64,000 bases of DNA from Eurosta solidaginis. Taxonomy: Eukaryota > Arthropoda > Insecta > Diptera > Tephritidae. Location: NCBI RefSeq assembly GCF_040869045.1, contig NC_090319.1, forward strand, positions 384,539,601 through 384,603,600, given 5' to 3'. Each line of letters begins with the position of its first letter. The stretch's first letter is position 1. The position numbers were made by a program, and so were the translations under genes. The notes beneath the pieces are model-generated. The model saw nothing but the letters and a program-made list of their open reading frames with translations. It made no database searches and was not told the origin of the DNA. Below, one piece after another: positions 41,553 through 53,034 of this stretch.

Positions 41553-44141
41553 ATGCTAAACATATTATGCAAACGCCCAAAAAGGTTTAATGTTGTTCAT
41601 TTCAATGCGCGTAGCCTGAACATCGAAAAAATGGATATTATTAGAGCTGTGTTCGAACCGTCGTATGTTGACGTTATTTGCGTATCCGAAACCTGGTTTA
41701 GATCTGAAATCAAGGACGCCCATTTTGACATAAAGGACTACGTACTGTATAGGATGGATAGGAAGGATAAGAAGTGTGGTGGTGTAGCTATATATTGTAG
41801 AAAGTATCTTAGGAGTCGGTTAATATCAGGTATATCTGATAGCGGTACTGAGCATTTGTTAGTTGAAGTGTCTAGTCCATTGTCCAAAGTTCTTTTATCG
41901 TGTGTTTATAATCCTCATAAATATTGTAGTGTTAAGGAATACTTTACAATGTTGTCCTCAGTCGCTGTTGATTTTACTGATATTATTATATGTGGAGATT
42001 TTAATGTAAACCTTTTATGTAGTGACGTATATAGCAGCCGCCTGTTAGACGATGTTTCCGGTGTCGGTCTTGGTGTAGTTAACATGTCTGTTCCCACAAG
42101 GTTCGGACAAAATTGCTGTCCTAGTCTTCTCGATTATTTCATTGTGTCTGATGTGTCAATTGTTCTAAAGTTTGATCAAATGTCGTTTGTCTCGGACCAT
42201 GACCTAATTTTCTGTTCGTTTGGCATTAAGTTTAATGACAATGATATAGCTTCTAGTCCGCCCCTTTTCTCAGATTACCGAATGCTGAACGTAAACAATA
42301 TATTAAATGACATTGCTCACATTAACTGGTCGGTTTGTTGGGGTCTAAGCTCGGTACATGAAACATTAAGATTTTTGAACGGTATCCTGGGAAATCTCTA
42401 TACGGCTCATGTTCCGGTACGTGCCTATCTGGGTAAACCATCTTGCCCTTGGTTCAACAGATCAGTTCGAACAATGATCATCAAGCGTAATAAAAGATAC
42501 TCCGTTTGGAAAAGGAACAGCAATGAAACCAATTGGCGTAAATACAAGCTTGTCCGGAACGAGACCACTGCTATTATAAAGCGGAAGAAGTGTAAATATT
42601 TTAGTAAAATGTTGGACACATCATTGCCGAATTATGTTTTGTGGCGTAATTTAAAACATCTTCGTGTACATGTAAGTGACAGTTCTGATTGTTCCCTCTG
42701 CCCCGACCTCCTAAATAATGCATTTGTTTGCCGCGTCTCCCAGTCTTGTGTTAGTACTAGTACCCCCTCTTATACTTCCTCTGTCGTGCCTGTGTGTCGA
42801 ATCTTTGAGTTAAAAACTGTGTCGGAATATGATGTGGCTAGATGCATTTACAATATAAAATCGAATGCAATTGGTGAGGACAACATACCAATTAAGTTCG
42901 TGAAATTGATTGCACCTTACATTTTGCCAACACTCACCCATATCCTGAATTACAGTATCACAACTTCATGCTTCCCTGATGGGTGGAAAGTTGCCACGAT
43001 TCGACCCATCGCCAAAACTAAGTCTGCATATTGTCCCAGTGATTTTCGGCCAATAAGCATCTTGCCTGCTCTCTCAAAGGTCTTCGAGATATTGCTGTTC
43101 GAACAAATACTTGACCATATTAAAAAGTTTGCCCTCTTGTCACCATATCAGTCAGGCTTCAGAGCTAGGCACAGTTGTTCCACGGCTATACTAAATATTT
43201 TAGATGACATTAGGGGATCCTTCGACAAAAATCAACTGTCTTTACTATGCTTACTTGACTTTTCAAAAGCGTTTGACTCGGTGAATTATGACTTGCTTTG
43301 TATGAAGCTAAACAACTACTTTGGTTTTAAGGATTCCGCAATGCATCTCATGCGGAGCTATCTGACGGGTAGATCCCAGCGTGTCAAAATGGGCTCCGAA
43401 GCGTCTAGTCTAAAACCGTTACTCACTGGGGTACCGCAAGGATCTATTTTGGGGCCGCTACTATTCAGTATTTTTATTAACGATATTTTCTATGTATGCC
43501 AGCATGTACACATGCATGCTTATGCTGACGATATACAGCTATATCTATCCGGGAATCATGAGGACACAGGTGATATATGCTCGAGATTTAATAGGGACCT
43601 AACATCCATTTCTGACTGGGCGACGAAAAATGAACTATGCCTAAATAGTGATAAATCGTATGTGCTGCCCATAGCTAAAAAGCGAATAGATTTTCAAAAT
43701 ATACCACCTGTGTACATTGCCGACAAAAGCCTAAAACTAGTACCCAAAGTAACCAATCTTGGTTTCATTATCAATACTACTTTGACTTGCAACGACCATG
43801 TGAACTCTGTGGTTAGTAAGGTGTATTATGTTCTGAGGAACCAGAGAATGTCTGCAACCTTTTCCCCCGCTAACATTAGGAGAAAGCTTGACATACAATT
43901 AATTATGCCGATACTTTGCTACTCTGAGCTAGTGTACAGCAAGTTAAGTTCCCAGTCTGCACACAAAATTGATGTAGCATTCAACCATGTCACCCGTTAT
44001 GTGTTCGGATTAAGTAAGTTTGACCACATATCTGGTTGGAGATCGCGTTTGTTGGGCTGTGAAATTTCTAATTACCTGAAAGCCAGAAACTGTATTTTTG
44101 TCTATCGACTTATTAGTTATAAAGAGCCAAGCTACTTATAA
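41553..44141 (+). CDS. LINE ORF2: AP endonuclease and reverse transcriptase
   Basis: Makes the nick and copies element RNA by target-primed reverse transcription. The frame is open from 41502; I chose the ATG at 41553 because the sister element has an ATG at the same point (MLNILCK against MLDILCK). Counting from 41502, endonuclease motifs are FNARSL (about 34-39), SETW (62-65), GDFN (165-168) and SDHD (231-234). RT motifs are RPISILP (516-522), DFSKAFD (586-592), GVPQGS (643-648) and catalytic YADD (674-677). No RNase H follows. It stops about 70 residues short of the sister protein. Homology continues past the stop (DKLVFPRSARI, then in a shifted frame RLFFVNAIRTWNSIP ... NIIYTYFS) to about 44318, so the C-terminus is broken by a nonsense change and a frameshift near 44200. 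Together with the truncated ORF1, it is probably not active alone. Confidence 0.9.
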   Translation: MLNILCKRPKRFNVVHFNARSLNIEKMDIIRAVFEPSYVDVICVSETWFRSEIKDAHFDIKDYVLYRMDRKDKKCGGVAIYCRKYLRSRLISGISDSGTEHLLVEVSSPLSKVLLSCVYNPHKYCSVKEYFTMLSSVAVDFTDIIICGDFNVNLLCSDVYSSRLLDDVSGVGLGVVNMSVPTRFGQNCCPSLLDYFIVSDVSIVLKFDQMSFVSDHDLIFCSFGIKFNDNDIASSPPLFSDYRMLNVNNILNDIAHINWSVCWGLSSVHETLRFLNGILGNLYTAHVPVRAYLGKPSCPWFNRSVRTMIIKRNKRYSVWKRNSNETNWRKYKLVRNETTAIIKRKKCKYFSKMLDTSLPNYVLWRNLKHLRVHVSDSSDCSLCPDLLNNAFVCRVSQSCVSTSTPSYTSSVVPVCRIFELKTVSEYDVARCIYNIKSNAIGEDNIPIKFVKLIAPYILPTLTHILNYSITTSCFPDGWKVATIRPIAKTKSAYCPSDFRPISILPALSKVFEILLFEQILDHIKKFALLSPYQSGFRARHSCSTAILNILDDIRGSFDKNQLSLLCLLDFSKAFDSVNYDLLCMKLNNYFGFKDSAMHLMRSYLTGRSQRVKMGSEASSLKPLLTGVPQGSILGPLLFSIFINDIFYVCQHVHMHAYADDIQLYLSGNHEDTGDICSRFNRDLTSISDWATKNELCLNSDKSYVLPIAKKRIDFQNIPPVYIADKSLKLVPKVTNLGFIINTTLTCNDHVNSVVSKVYYVLRNQRMSATFSPANIRRKLDIQLIMPILCYSELVYSKLSSQSAHKIDVAFNHVTRYVFGLSKFDHISGWRSRLLGCEISNYLKARNCIFVYRLISYKEPSYL

Positions 44142-44617
44142 GATAAGTTGGTTTTCCCCAGATCTGCCCGAATCAACGATTTAATACTTATAACTATTTA
44201 ACTTCGGCCCGGCTATTCTTTGTCAATGCTATTCGTACATGGAACTCTATTCCAGCACCTATTCGAAGTAGTCTTAATAAAAGAAACTTTATAAATATTA
44301 TTTATACTTATTTCAGTTAACGTAAATATGTATATCTGAGTTTTCGCTATCTACACTATCTTTACTAGTCAATGTGAATGAGCTTTCCGACTATGTTATT
44401 CTCAAAGTGTAATAATTTATTTATTTATTTATATATTAACTATAGATACTAGTTTTAAATAGAATTTTCCTATTAAATTTTTTTATTTATAAATTTGAGT
44501 TTGTTATTAAGTTTGACATAGTTCGACTTATTTTATTATTTTTATTATTATAAGAGTTATTCATCTTGGTTGTACTATAAAATATCCTAGATCTTATTGT
44601 ACTAATAACTTGTCAAT

Positions 44618-44655
44618 AAATACATACATACATACATACATACATACATACATAC
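44618..44655 (+). repeat. (TACA)n tail of the LINE
   Basis: About nine TACA repeats directly after GTCAATAAA, marking the 3' end of the element. Confidence 0.85.
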
Positions 44656-45454
44656 CTGCGTCGTTAGCATAAATAATGCCAATTCTACTTAGTAGCCGAA
44701 AAGCATACCAAATTGAGTGACTTTTTTTACATTTTCTCATTCTTACCATTTCCTCGCTAAACCAATTGAGCGTTAAAAAGTTCTAAGAAAGTAAAAGGTA
44801 GCAAAATATTTAGATACATATAAATAAGTATGTACAAACCCAAGTTAAAATGAAGGTAGAATGAACAAAATTGGAAAACGACATAAGCCAACCAAATAAA
44901 TTATGCAATCGGGTTCGGAGTGTAGTAAAACTTCGGCAGAAGCGGAAATTTGATGTCAACTAAAATGACACATTACTTGACAGGTAACATCGAAAAGCGC
45001 TTATACTCATACAAATTTTTATGTAAGTAAGTAAGTGATATTACCATTTTCTTATATTTTCAGCGCAATGTACGAGTTCATTGTTCAAGGATGAGCAAAA
45101 AATCAGATAGGAAAGTAAGAGAACGAGAAAAGCTATGTACAAAGCGCGAACTCATTCATATAAAAGATAATGATATAAGCGCCAGCGGTAGGCGTATCAA
45201 ATGAGCCATGAAAAACCACACGCAATGCTTGACGTAATAAACTTTTTTTACTTAAATACATAAGCAATTATTAAAAAAAGTGTATGCAAATTGGGGTATT
45301 GGGGTATCTCTCTTTATAAACATCCAACTAATTAATTATTTAACTAAGAAAAAAATCAAGATTGATATCATCAATCACATGTGAGATTCGACCAAATGTA
45401 AAGTGCTGAAATTCGCAAATTTCGATGTATGAATCTCATACATAAATATATTAC
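44656..45454. other. Unassigned sequence
   Basis: No gene recognised; short AAGT tandem run near 45023-45035. Confidence 0.4.
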
Positions 45455-45542
45455 AGCCACTGTGGTGTGGTGGTTGCGTGCTCCGCCTACCACACCGAAG
45501 AGCCTGGGTTAATGCAAAGCTACATCAAAAATTTATAAAGAG
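45455..45542 (+). repeat. SINE head fragment
   Basis: CCACTGTGGTGTGGTGGTTG then CGTGCTCCGCCTACCACACC matches the head of the SINE at 39865. The B box is partly deleted (GGGTTAATGC). The body diverges after ACATCAAAAATTTA. Confidence 0.65.
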
Positions 45543-45651
45543 CACGAGCGATGGCTGAATAAATTTTCAATAAGGCGCTTAGCTAACAGTTAAAAAACCT
45601 ATCGGTTTAACAGAGTAACGAAAAAGACAACGCACTTATAATTATTAATCA

Positions 45652-46390
45652 CCAAGGCTTAAGGCCCTGGGGCAGCTTGAGCGTAGGCCGTATGACCATA
45701 ACAGTATAGCAGCGCCTTATATACGGCAACTGACTCTGAGACCCACATTAGCGTCGGAGGGTGAGCGCAAGGGCGCAGAAGCGGCAGAAAATACTATAAA
45801 TTTATATAGTGATGGTTCCAAGGATAGATCGGGTCATCAGTTTACTGTGTCGATGCATAAAAAAATGGATATTATAGGCTTTCAGATCACTGTAGTGTTT
45901 TTCATCATTTACATTGATAGTTAGGCGGCCATTAAGCCTTCACAATATTCTGTCAAAGAGTGTTCTGGAATGCAAACAAGCATTGGAGAGACTTCGCTCA
46001 GACCGGACCATACATCCGTACTGGGGTTCGGGTCGTAAAGGGGAAGAAAATGAAAAGGCCGATGAGTTGGCAAAGGACGATGCAGCACTCGAGGAATCGA
46101 CGGTAGACGTCCCAATTTGCTTGGGGGGAAATCAAAAGGAGACAGGTATTGCATATCATCTATCAAGCAGGAAAGGCGTTAGGATAGCTGCAGATTCTAT
46201 GATACTAGATTTACAAATATATATCATATCTTTATGGAGCGAACATTTAAGGCTCATTATGAGCTCATAAATAAGACTGTCTTCTGGCATCACATGCTAA
46301 TAAGTTAGGCTTCGTCAGTAACAGCAGACGTAGGCGGTGCAGGCTGCAGGAAGAAACGGTTGATGATGTGTTGTGTGTTGTCTAGGCCCT
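45652..46390 (+). pseudogene. Decayed LINE RNase H and C-terminal knuckle
   Basis: A frame from about 45652 to 45900 reads RLKALGQLERRPYDHNSIAA ... INLYSDGSKDRSG, the entry into an RNase H domain with its first catalytic Asp. The middle is lost. A second frame (45914-46270) has ECKQALERLRSDR then GSGRKGEENEKADELAKDDA, the conserved RNase H end, in which the catalytic region reads G-x-x-x-x-x-x-N-E-K-A-D-E-L. A knuckle-like stretch with C-R-K-K-R follows to about 46390. It resembles 13050-14159 and 53035-53345 but is a different, I/R1/Loa-like copy. Frameshifts and stops make it dead. Confidence 0.68.
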
Positions 46391-46749
46391 AGAGAAGTTC
46401 TAGTATTTGCAAATAGGATAGAAATAATTTACAACATAGATACGTGGACACCTGCAGTCTAAGGGAGATCTTTATTCAATCTAACCTATTTTATACTTAT
46501 AAATATGTAGCTATACTTTTTTGAAAAATGAAAGGAAGGGCTCTCAAGCCCATTGGGAACGGTTACTTTCTAATCATTTTAATTTGACTAATAATACGAA
46601 CTCTATGGGTCTTATAAATCGAGCGCAAACAACTTTAGAATAGTGGGCGTTCCACCTCTGTATCACTTTTGAGTTCCTTTCGTTATACTTTGGTGACGCT
46701 TACATAATAATTTTTGGTTTATTTACTTGTTGACTTGAAACCATTAAAG
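46391..46749. other. Unassigned sequence
   Basis: No gene recognised before the 11-bp array. Confidence 0.35.
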
Positions 46750-46925
46750 CCGCATTTCAGGACAGTTTTTAAATTGTTTTCGGGATCATCGGGGTCTGGT
46801 CAGTTTCAGGATGATTTCTGTATCATTTCGGAATTGCTTTGGGATCATTTCGGAACACTCTCAAAATCATTTTGGAGCAATTTTCAGTATCACTTCTATC
46901 TATCAGCTCTTAGATTATCATAGGA
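46750..46925 (+). repeat. 11-bp-period TTTCGG array (X4)
   Basis: Units such as TTTCAGGATGA, TTTCTGTATCA, TTTCGGAATTG, TTTGGGATCA, TTTCGGAACAC and TTTTGGAGCAA, mostly 11 bp with occasional 10 or 12. Same family as 7745-8270. Confidence 0.65.
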
Positions 46926-47644
46926 TAACTGAAGACAAGACCTTGGTATAGAAAGCTCGTATAATTTAAAATAAATCAAAAAATATATACAGAAATATTT
47001 AACACAACATAAATCTCAGCTTTAGTAACAGTTTCCTGTGCCACTTTTGCTATCAATAATTTAATAGCTAAGCAAACATACATATGTATGTAGGTACGTA
47101 TGTATATTTGCATGAATATTTGAATATTTTTTATTTACTAGTGTACATTTAAATATACGTAAGTTAATACATATTTACCGACTTGTTTGTAAATAAATGC
47201 AACCCTGAATCCGAAATAAGCAAATATTTATTCATTACTAAAAATAAAAAGATTACACAAGTAAATCCAAACACAATTTGTACAAACACTCAGTGGGAGG
47301 CCGTAGTGACCACCCGCACCAATACTATCACACGCAACAAACATTATGTCTTGGAATGTCAACATATTTGAATATTAGGCGTGAACTACCCACCGTGAAG
47401 CCTTTAACCCTCAACGAACTCAACATTAAAGGGCTGGTGCAAAAACAAAAATCAAACAAAACTAATCGAAAGAACTCTGATTTTGTGCCAATCGATTTTT
47501 CGTGAATTTAAATTCTTTTTCTTATCGAAAATTACAATCAAGATTTGGGTATTTCATGTATGAGCAGTTTTGTGGGTGTGAAAATTGCTTTGTACATACC
47601 CAGCGGGAACTGACTTGTACCTTGGTGTTTTAATGTATTTTGAA
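46926..47644. other. AT-rich gene-free stretch
   Basis: No gene recognised. Frames at 47183-47371 and 47278-47505 have no known motif. Confidence 0.4.
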
Positions 47645-47802
47645 ATGTTGGCCTTTTATCCCTATTCCGAAAGGCATCTGAAAGGCAGATGAGTTTTCAC
47701 TGGGAAGCTTTCCATGGTGTTGCTTTGACCCGGGCACGAGCCCAGAATCTTCGGTGTTGTATGTGGAGCGCGCTACGACCACAACACGGCGGCCGCCATT
47801 TG
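47645..47802 (-). repeat. Internally deleted SINE
   Basis: In reverse complement: GCCGTGTTGTGGTCGTAGCG, CGCTCCACATACAACACC, a B-box-like CTGGGCTCGTGCCCGGG, then ACTCATCTGCCTTTCAGATG. Part of the body is missing. Confidence 0.68.
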
Positions 47803-48516
47803 TCATTTGCAATACATGAATCTGGCTCGCTTCGGTACTAATATCTTCCGGTAGAAGAAGCTGCCTCGCAGCTGAAATCTTCAAGGCACGTAAACCTAAA
47901 TTTTAGATAATTTATTGGTTTAAGCAATTGTTCAAAATTTTTTGATCTTAATAAGAATACTTTAAATTTACTATGATGTTTATTAATTTAATTCCGTTTC
48001 AAATATAAACAACACTAAATTCTTAAAATTGTTTTAAAACAAAACCTAAAAAGTTGAAACAACACCCAAAAGATTTAAAAATCTTAAAAAAAACTCGTAG
48101 ACACTTCTGGTTTTTAAACAAAATCTGAAATTTTAAATTTTAATATGCCGGCTCTGAGTGACTGACAATTGTTATAGAAAATTCCAATCGTTGCTATAAT
48201 TTGTAATGTTTTAACGAAAACAAAACTGTAACAAATGTTCATAATCGAGCGCCAGAATATGGGTGTCAGTAACATTTTGTTCGTAAATCTGCTACAAGTC
48301 ATAGATTATATTTCCAGACGCGTAAATCGGTGGTAAAAGTAAAAGCTAATTATATGGGAATGCAATTCAGCTGTTTTTAAAAGGTGCTGAAAATTGTGAG
48401 TGATCAAATCTGCGAGAACATTCTCAACTTTCAACAACGTAAAATCAACTTTTAATTTTCATATATCGTGATACGGTCTTATGTTCATTGATACTTACAT
48501 ATATTGTTAACTGATA
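47803..48516. other. Unassigned sequence
   Basis: No gene recognised. Confidence 0.4.
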
Positions 48517-48955
48517 AAGGTTGTTGTTGTTGTTGTTGTAGCGATAAGGTTGCTCCCCGAAGGCTTTGGGGAGTGTTATCGATGTGATGGTCCTTTGCCG
48601 GATACAGATCCGGTACGCTCCGGTACCACAGCACCATTAAGGTGCTGGCCCGACCATCTCGGGAACGATTTATGTGGCCACATTAAACCTTCAGGCCATC
48701 CCCTCCCTCCCCAACCCCAAGTTCCAGAAGGAGCTTAGGGTCGCCAGAGCCTCGTCTGTTAGTGAAACAGGATTCGCCGCGGATAGGTGAGGTTGACAAT
48801 TGGGTTTGGAGAAGCTATATGTTGCGCTGGCAACCTGCAGGGTTGCGCTACACAGCCCCTTGAATCTGGTATTTTAGTCGCCTCTTACGACAGGCATACC
48901 TACCGCGGGTATATTCTGACCCCCCCCCCCCCCTAACCCGCTGGGGGAACTGATA
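48517..48955 (+). repeat. 415-bp dispersed repeat, copy 2
   Basis: Starts in a (TTG)n run at 48519-48539 and continues AGCGATAAGGTTGCTCCCCG, very similar to copy 1 at 9409 along its whole length. It differs by a poly-C run near 48921-48934 and scattered substitutions. The 62-codon frame at 48550-48738 is a by-product. Confidence 0.75.
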
Positions 48956-49699
48956 AAGGTGAAAACGTTCTATGAAACTGTTAATGTGCACACTAAAATA
49001 AATAGACTACAGCCATACATATCAATATAGCACTAAAAATCAGCGTAGCAATGCAACCACCAAATGGTTTTTGTTGTACTTGTAGTTTAAAAGTAGTCAA
49101 AAAACCAGAAATGTGAGCGAGTGCTTCAATTTACAACGCTAATTGCCAAAAGGCGCGTTGAAGACGAAATATTTCACCTTTTACCATTCTGAGCTAACAC
49201 CCCCTACCCGTTCACTGCCTCCTACCACTTTTTTACTCCCACTTCGCCTTTTGTGCAATACACATTTTACTTTGTTGTTATTTTCGTCATATTCACTTGC
49301 TATTTTAGTTTTGTTTTACAGTTTCAGTGTCTTTTGTATTACAAAATTCTGGGACAAGGTGGTGGGTGATGATTTCTTATTTGGCGATTGTTTGGCGGTC
49401 TTGTGCTTGCTATTGTTGCAAAGGTGCTTCAAAGTTATTAATTCCATTTGATTGAAATATAACTACACAACTACGTACATGCAGACAAAAATAGATAAGC
49501 AGTTCTGTACTGCTGCTAAGTTGATTCAGATAACGATGCTCAAATATCAAAGTCTTCATTGTGGTTAGCTAACAAGAAAATTATAATTGAAAATAAACAT
49601 GGCATAATTGATATTTCAACTAGCGATGACAAAATTGTGTGCAAACATACCCAAAATAAGAATGTATAAGTCATACCAATGTTCTGAAGTTTATCTGAA
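48956..49699. other. Unassigned sequence
   Basis: No gene recognised. The frame at 49143-49451 (102 codons) is Leu/Phe-rich, which could suggest a membrane segment, but it lies in T-rich DNA and I do not trust it. Confidence 0.4.
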
Positions 49700-50268
49700 A
49701 TTAAAAAGGCAGTAATTTCGAAACTATTTAAGCACTGTTACACGATTGCTTCGAGATTGTTTTGAGTATCATTTCAGGAAAACTTAGGAATAATTTCAAG
49801 AATTTTTCGGGGCAATTCTAGGTATAATTTTAGAAAGTTATCCTGAAATTGCTCTTAATTTGTACCGAAATGGTCTCGAAACTATTTCGAAAACAGTGTC
49901 GCAATGATACAGAAGTTTTCCCGAATTAATACCTAAAGTAAGTAATTCAGAAGTGTGCCTAAAATTATTCTAAAATGGTCCCGAAATAGTCTTCAAAAGA
50001 TTCCGAAAATAGTCTGTCCTAAAATGGTTTTGGAATGGTCTCCTGAAATAATTCCGAAGTCACCCAAAATTCATTTCAATTTCGAAAATAATCTCGAAGT
50101 AATCCTGTAACTGTCCTGAAATAGTTTCATCTGAAATAGTTTTATTCTGAAATTGCATGGAAATAATTTCGAAATGAGCCTTTAAATAACATCGAAGTGT
50201 TTCTGAAGTCATCGCAAAATGTTCACCACACACTTCCGAAGTAGCTCCAAAATCGTCCAAGAATACAC
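49700..50268 (-). repeat. 11-bp-period TTTCGG array (X5), longest copy
   Basis: About 570 bp, mostly in inverted sense: CCGAAAT, CTCGAAACTAT, TGGTCCCGAAA and similar. The first part (49740-49850) reads in the plus sense as CTTCGAGATTG, TTTGAGTATCA, TTCAGGAAAAC, TTAGGAATAAT and TTCAAGAATTT. So the array may contain an internal orientation switch near 49860. Confidence 0.62.
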
Positions 50269-50596
50269 AATGCCATCACCTTCAAAATTTGATCGAAGTC
50301 CATCAATCGGTTACTTATGAATATATAAAGGTGGTATTAAGGTCCATATTTGTTTATATATATACATGCGCATCCCCCTTTACTGAATAACATGATGTTC
50401 CACCTTTTATTGAATTATCTAATATGTATTACTCTTATGAGTAAAAACGATGTGTCATAAAAAAGGCGATAATCTCGTTTTATTGCCTTTTTTCTTTAAC
50501 GGTACTTTTACGGATATGTTTATAATTTTCGCTTTTATTAATTCCCGCTTCGTCTTAATAAAATCCCGCTTTTACTGCCGACCGCTCATCAATTAT
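50269..50596. other. Unassigned sequence
   Basis: No gene recognised. Confidence 0.35.
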
Positions 50597-51745
50597 TATA
50601 CTCAGCTGAGCACAGCTCACAGAGTATATTAACTTTGTTCGCATAATGGTAATCAGTAACGGCCTAAACTAATCGAGATAGGTATAGACTTTTATATATC
50701 AAATGATCTGGGCGAAAAAAGAAATTCATTTAGCCATGTCCGTCCGTCCGTCCGTCCGTCCGTAAACACGATAACTTGAATAAATTTTGAGGTATCTTGA
50801 TGAAATTTGGTATGTAGGTTCCTGAGCGCTCATCTCAGATTGCTATTTAAAATGAACGAAATCGGACTACAACCACGCCCACTTTTTCAATATCGAAAAT
50901 TTCGAAAAACCGAAAAAGTGCATTTTATGACGATAACTGTTTTCTGTGGATATGGGCGAAATCGGTTGAAGCCATACCCAGTTTTTATACACAGTCGACC
51001 GTCTGTATTGCCGCTCGGCCGTTAACACGATAACTTGAGCAGAAATCAACATATCTTTACTAAACTTAGTTCACGTATTGATCTGAACTCACTTTATCTT
51101 GGTATAAAAAATAGCCGAAATCCGACTATGACCACTCCCACTTTTTCGATATCGAAAATTATGAAAAATGAAATATCAAAAAAGAGATGAAACATGGTAA
51201 TTGGATTGATTTATTGACTCAAAGTATAACTTTAGAAAAAACTTTGTAAAATTGGTGTAACACTTACCATATTAAGTAGAAGAAAATGAAACAGTTCTGC
51301 AGGACGAAATCAAAAGTCCTTGGAATTTTGGCAGGAATACTGTTCGTGGTATGACATATATAAATAAATTAGCGGTACCCGACAGCTGATGTTCTGGGTC
51401 ACTCTGATCCACATTTTGGTCGATATCTCGAAAACGTCTTCACATATACAACTAAGGGCCACTCCCTTTTAAGACTCTCACTAGTACCTTTAATTTGATA
51501 CCCATATCGTACAAACAAATTCTACAGTCACCCCTGGTCCACCTTTATGGCGATATCTTGAAAAGGCGTCCACCTATAGAACTAAGGCCCACTCCCTTTT
51601 AAAATACTCATTAACACCTTTCATTTGATACCCATATCGTACAAAAAATTCTAGAGTCAGCCTTGGTCCACCTTTATGGCGATATCCCTAAATGGCGTCC
51701 ACCTATAGAACTATGGCCCTCTTAAAATACTCTTTAATACGATTT
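50597..51745 (+). mobile_element. Mini-me/DINE-like family II, copy D, with satellite
   Basis: Left end TATACTCAGCTGAGCACAGC, GTCC microsatellite at about 50739-50763, then ACCACGCCCACTTTTTC. An internal, decayed second microsatellite module lies at about 50990-51045 (GTCGACCGTCTG ... GTTAACACGATAACTTGAG), so part of the body is duplicated. From about 51411 it runs into inverted 130-bp units. The hairpin 3' end is missing. Confidence 0.68.
51411..51745 (-). repeat. 130-bp satellite, about 2.6 inverted units
   Basis: Reverse complement of the array at 33451-34420: TGGTCCACCTTTATGGCGAT at about 51536 and 51666, 130 bp apart, with AACACCTTTCATTTGATACC between. The first unit is diverged. Confidence 0.85.
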
Positions 51746-53034
51746 TTCGTCATCCCTTGTCAAATTTGGTTTTGAGACAAACCGGTTTCGGCGTGGTGCC
51801 ATCATCAGTGTCCGTAGCGAGATCTTAACTAATTTGCAGGAAAAAAGGCGTAAATTCAAAATATAAAAGTTAGTAATGGGAAAGAATTGCAGTTAGACTG
51901 AGGAATGACAGTTTTTTCATAGCTGAGTCTGGCTGATAAGTTGGTTGGTGCGCGTCTTAAAGCGATAAAGCACTTGTTAAACGGTTTTAATTAGCTTGAC
52001 TCTTGAATTTTGTAATTGAAATTTAAACAACTTCCCGATAAGCAACAAGCTTGAAACTTGGAATATAGTTCAGAACCCGATGACAATGCAATAAAAAGAA
52101 AAAAAGCTCCGCTAGGTGGCGCAAGGAGCGAAATATTCAAAAAATTATATTTGTGGTGCGATTTGGAACAAATATTATTAACGAACGCACGGTGGGTATT
52201 TGATCAATCTAGCTGGCCAAAAGCCGATTTTTCAAAATATTAAAATTTTTTTTTAAATATACTCCCTGGCGTTCCTAGATGTCCACTGAATAGTATACAT
52301 ACCCCAAAACCCATCTGCAACGTCAACAGAGCTAACCGCGCACATCTAAAGTTGTATAAAAATTGTGTGCCGTTTAATGTATTTTTGGATTAAAAAGCAA
52401 TATACCCTTCTAACCTAAATACTTTTTCACTTGTTTAGCCTTAATCAAATCTAGTTACATTTTATTTTAGGGCAGGTAAATGTGTTTTTAATTCATATGT
52501 TACATTTTTTTATACCGCATGTTTTAACTGAGTTATTCTACTTGTAATACTACTACTTTTGCAAACAAAAAGATATATCTTTTTTCATGGCATGTCATGT
52601 CAGTAATTTTTTGGCAATACATAAGTTTGTGTCTATTTCAAAGTTTAATAACAAAAACCGCTGCGCATACCTGCGATTTTTTGAGTGGTGATCAATTTTG
52701 TAAGAGACTGATACCTTTATTGGCAAAAGGTGGCAACCTTGTTAAAACATCCTCAGTGGCAACACCTAGATGAAAAGTCTTAAAATGCAATACTATATCG
52801 ATGTACCAAAATTAGATTGGTTAAGCCGTTTCCGAGATGGTAGTGGATATACAAAGAAATAAAAAAAGAAGGTGAGGTGGCAACCCTAAGTCGCAACCCT
52901 TCTTAAAAATGTCAATATAAATGCGGAGTAAAATATTTTTCCTTTGACACCCATATTGACATATCTCATGTAATACCAAAAAATTACCCTCGGTCCATCC
53001 GCAACCGGAGGTCCGATCCATAGTAATTCTGCGC
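51746..53034. other. Gene-free stretch with unnamed repeats
   Basis: No gene recognised. Unassigned repeat-like motifs occur at about 51770-51830 (ACCGGTTTCGGCGTGGTGCC) and 52045-52130 (CGATGACAATGCAAT, shared with 28130; GCTAGGTGGCGCAAGGAGCG). Confidence 0.4.

Larger units (their letters stand above)
40798..44655 (+). mobile_element. Non-LTR retrotransposon, 5'-truncated (LINE-1 of window)
   Basis: CR1/Jockey-superfamily-like element: truncated ORF1, ORF2 (endonuclease plus RT, no RNase H), 3' UTR and a (TACA)n tail at about 44618-44655. It is a sister of the element at 54430-58949. The clade is inferred from RT motifs, the lack of RNase H and a microsatellite-type 3' end. Confidence 0.85.

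Noticed and set aside
51770..51830. Penelope-like element end
   Set aside because: The GGTTTCGGCGTGGTGCCATC motif looks familiar from insect repeats but I could not support any class.
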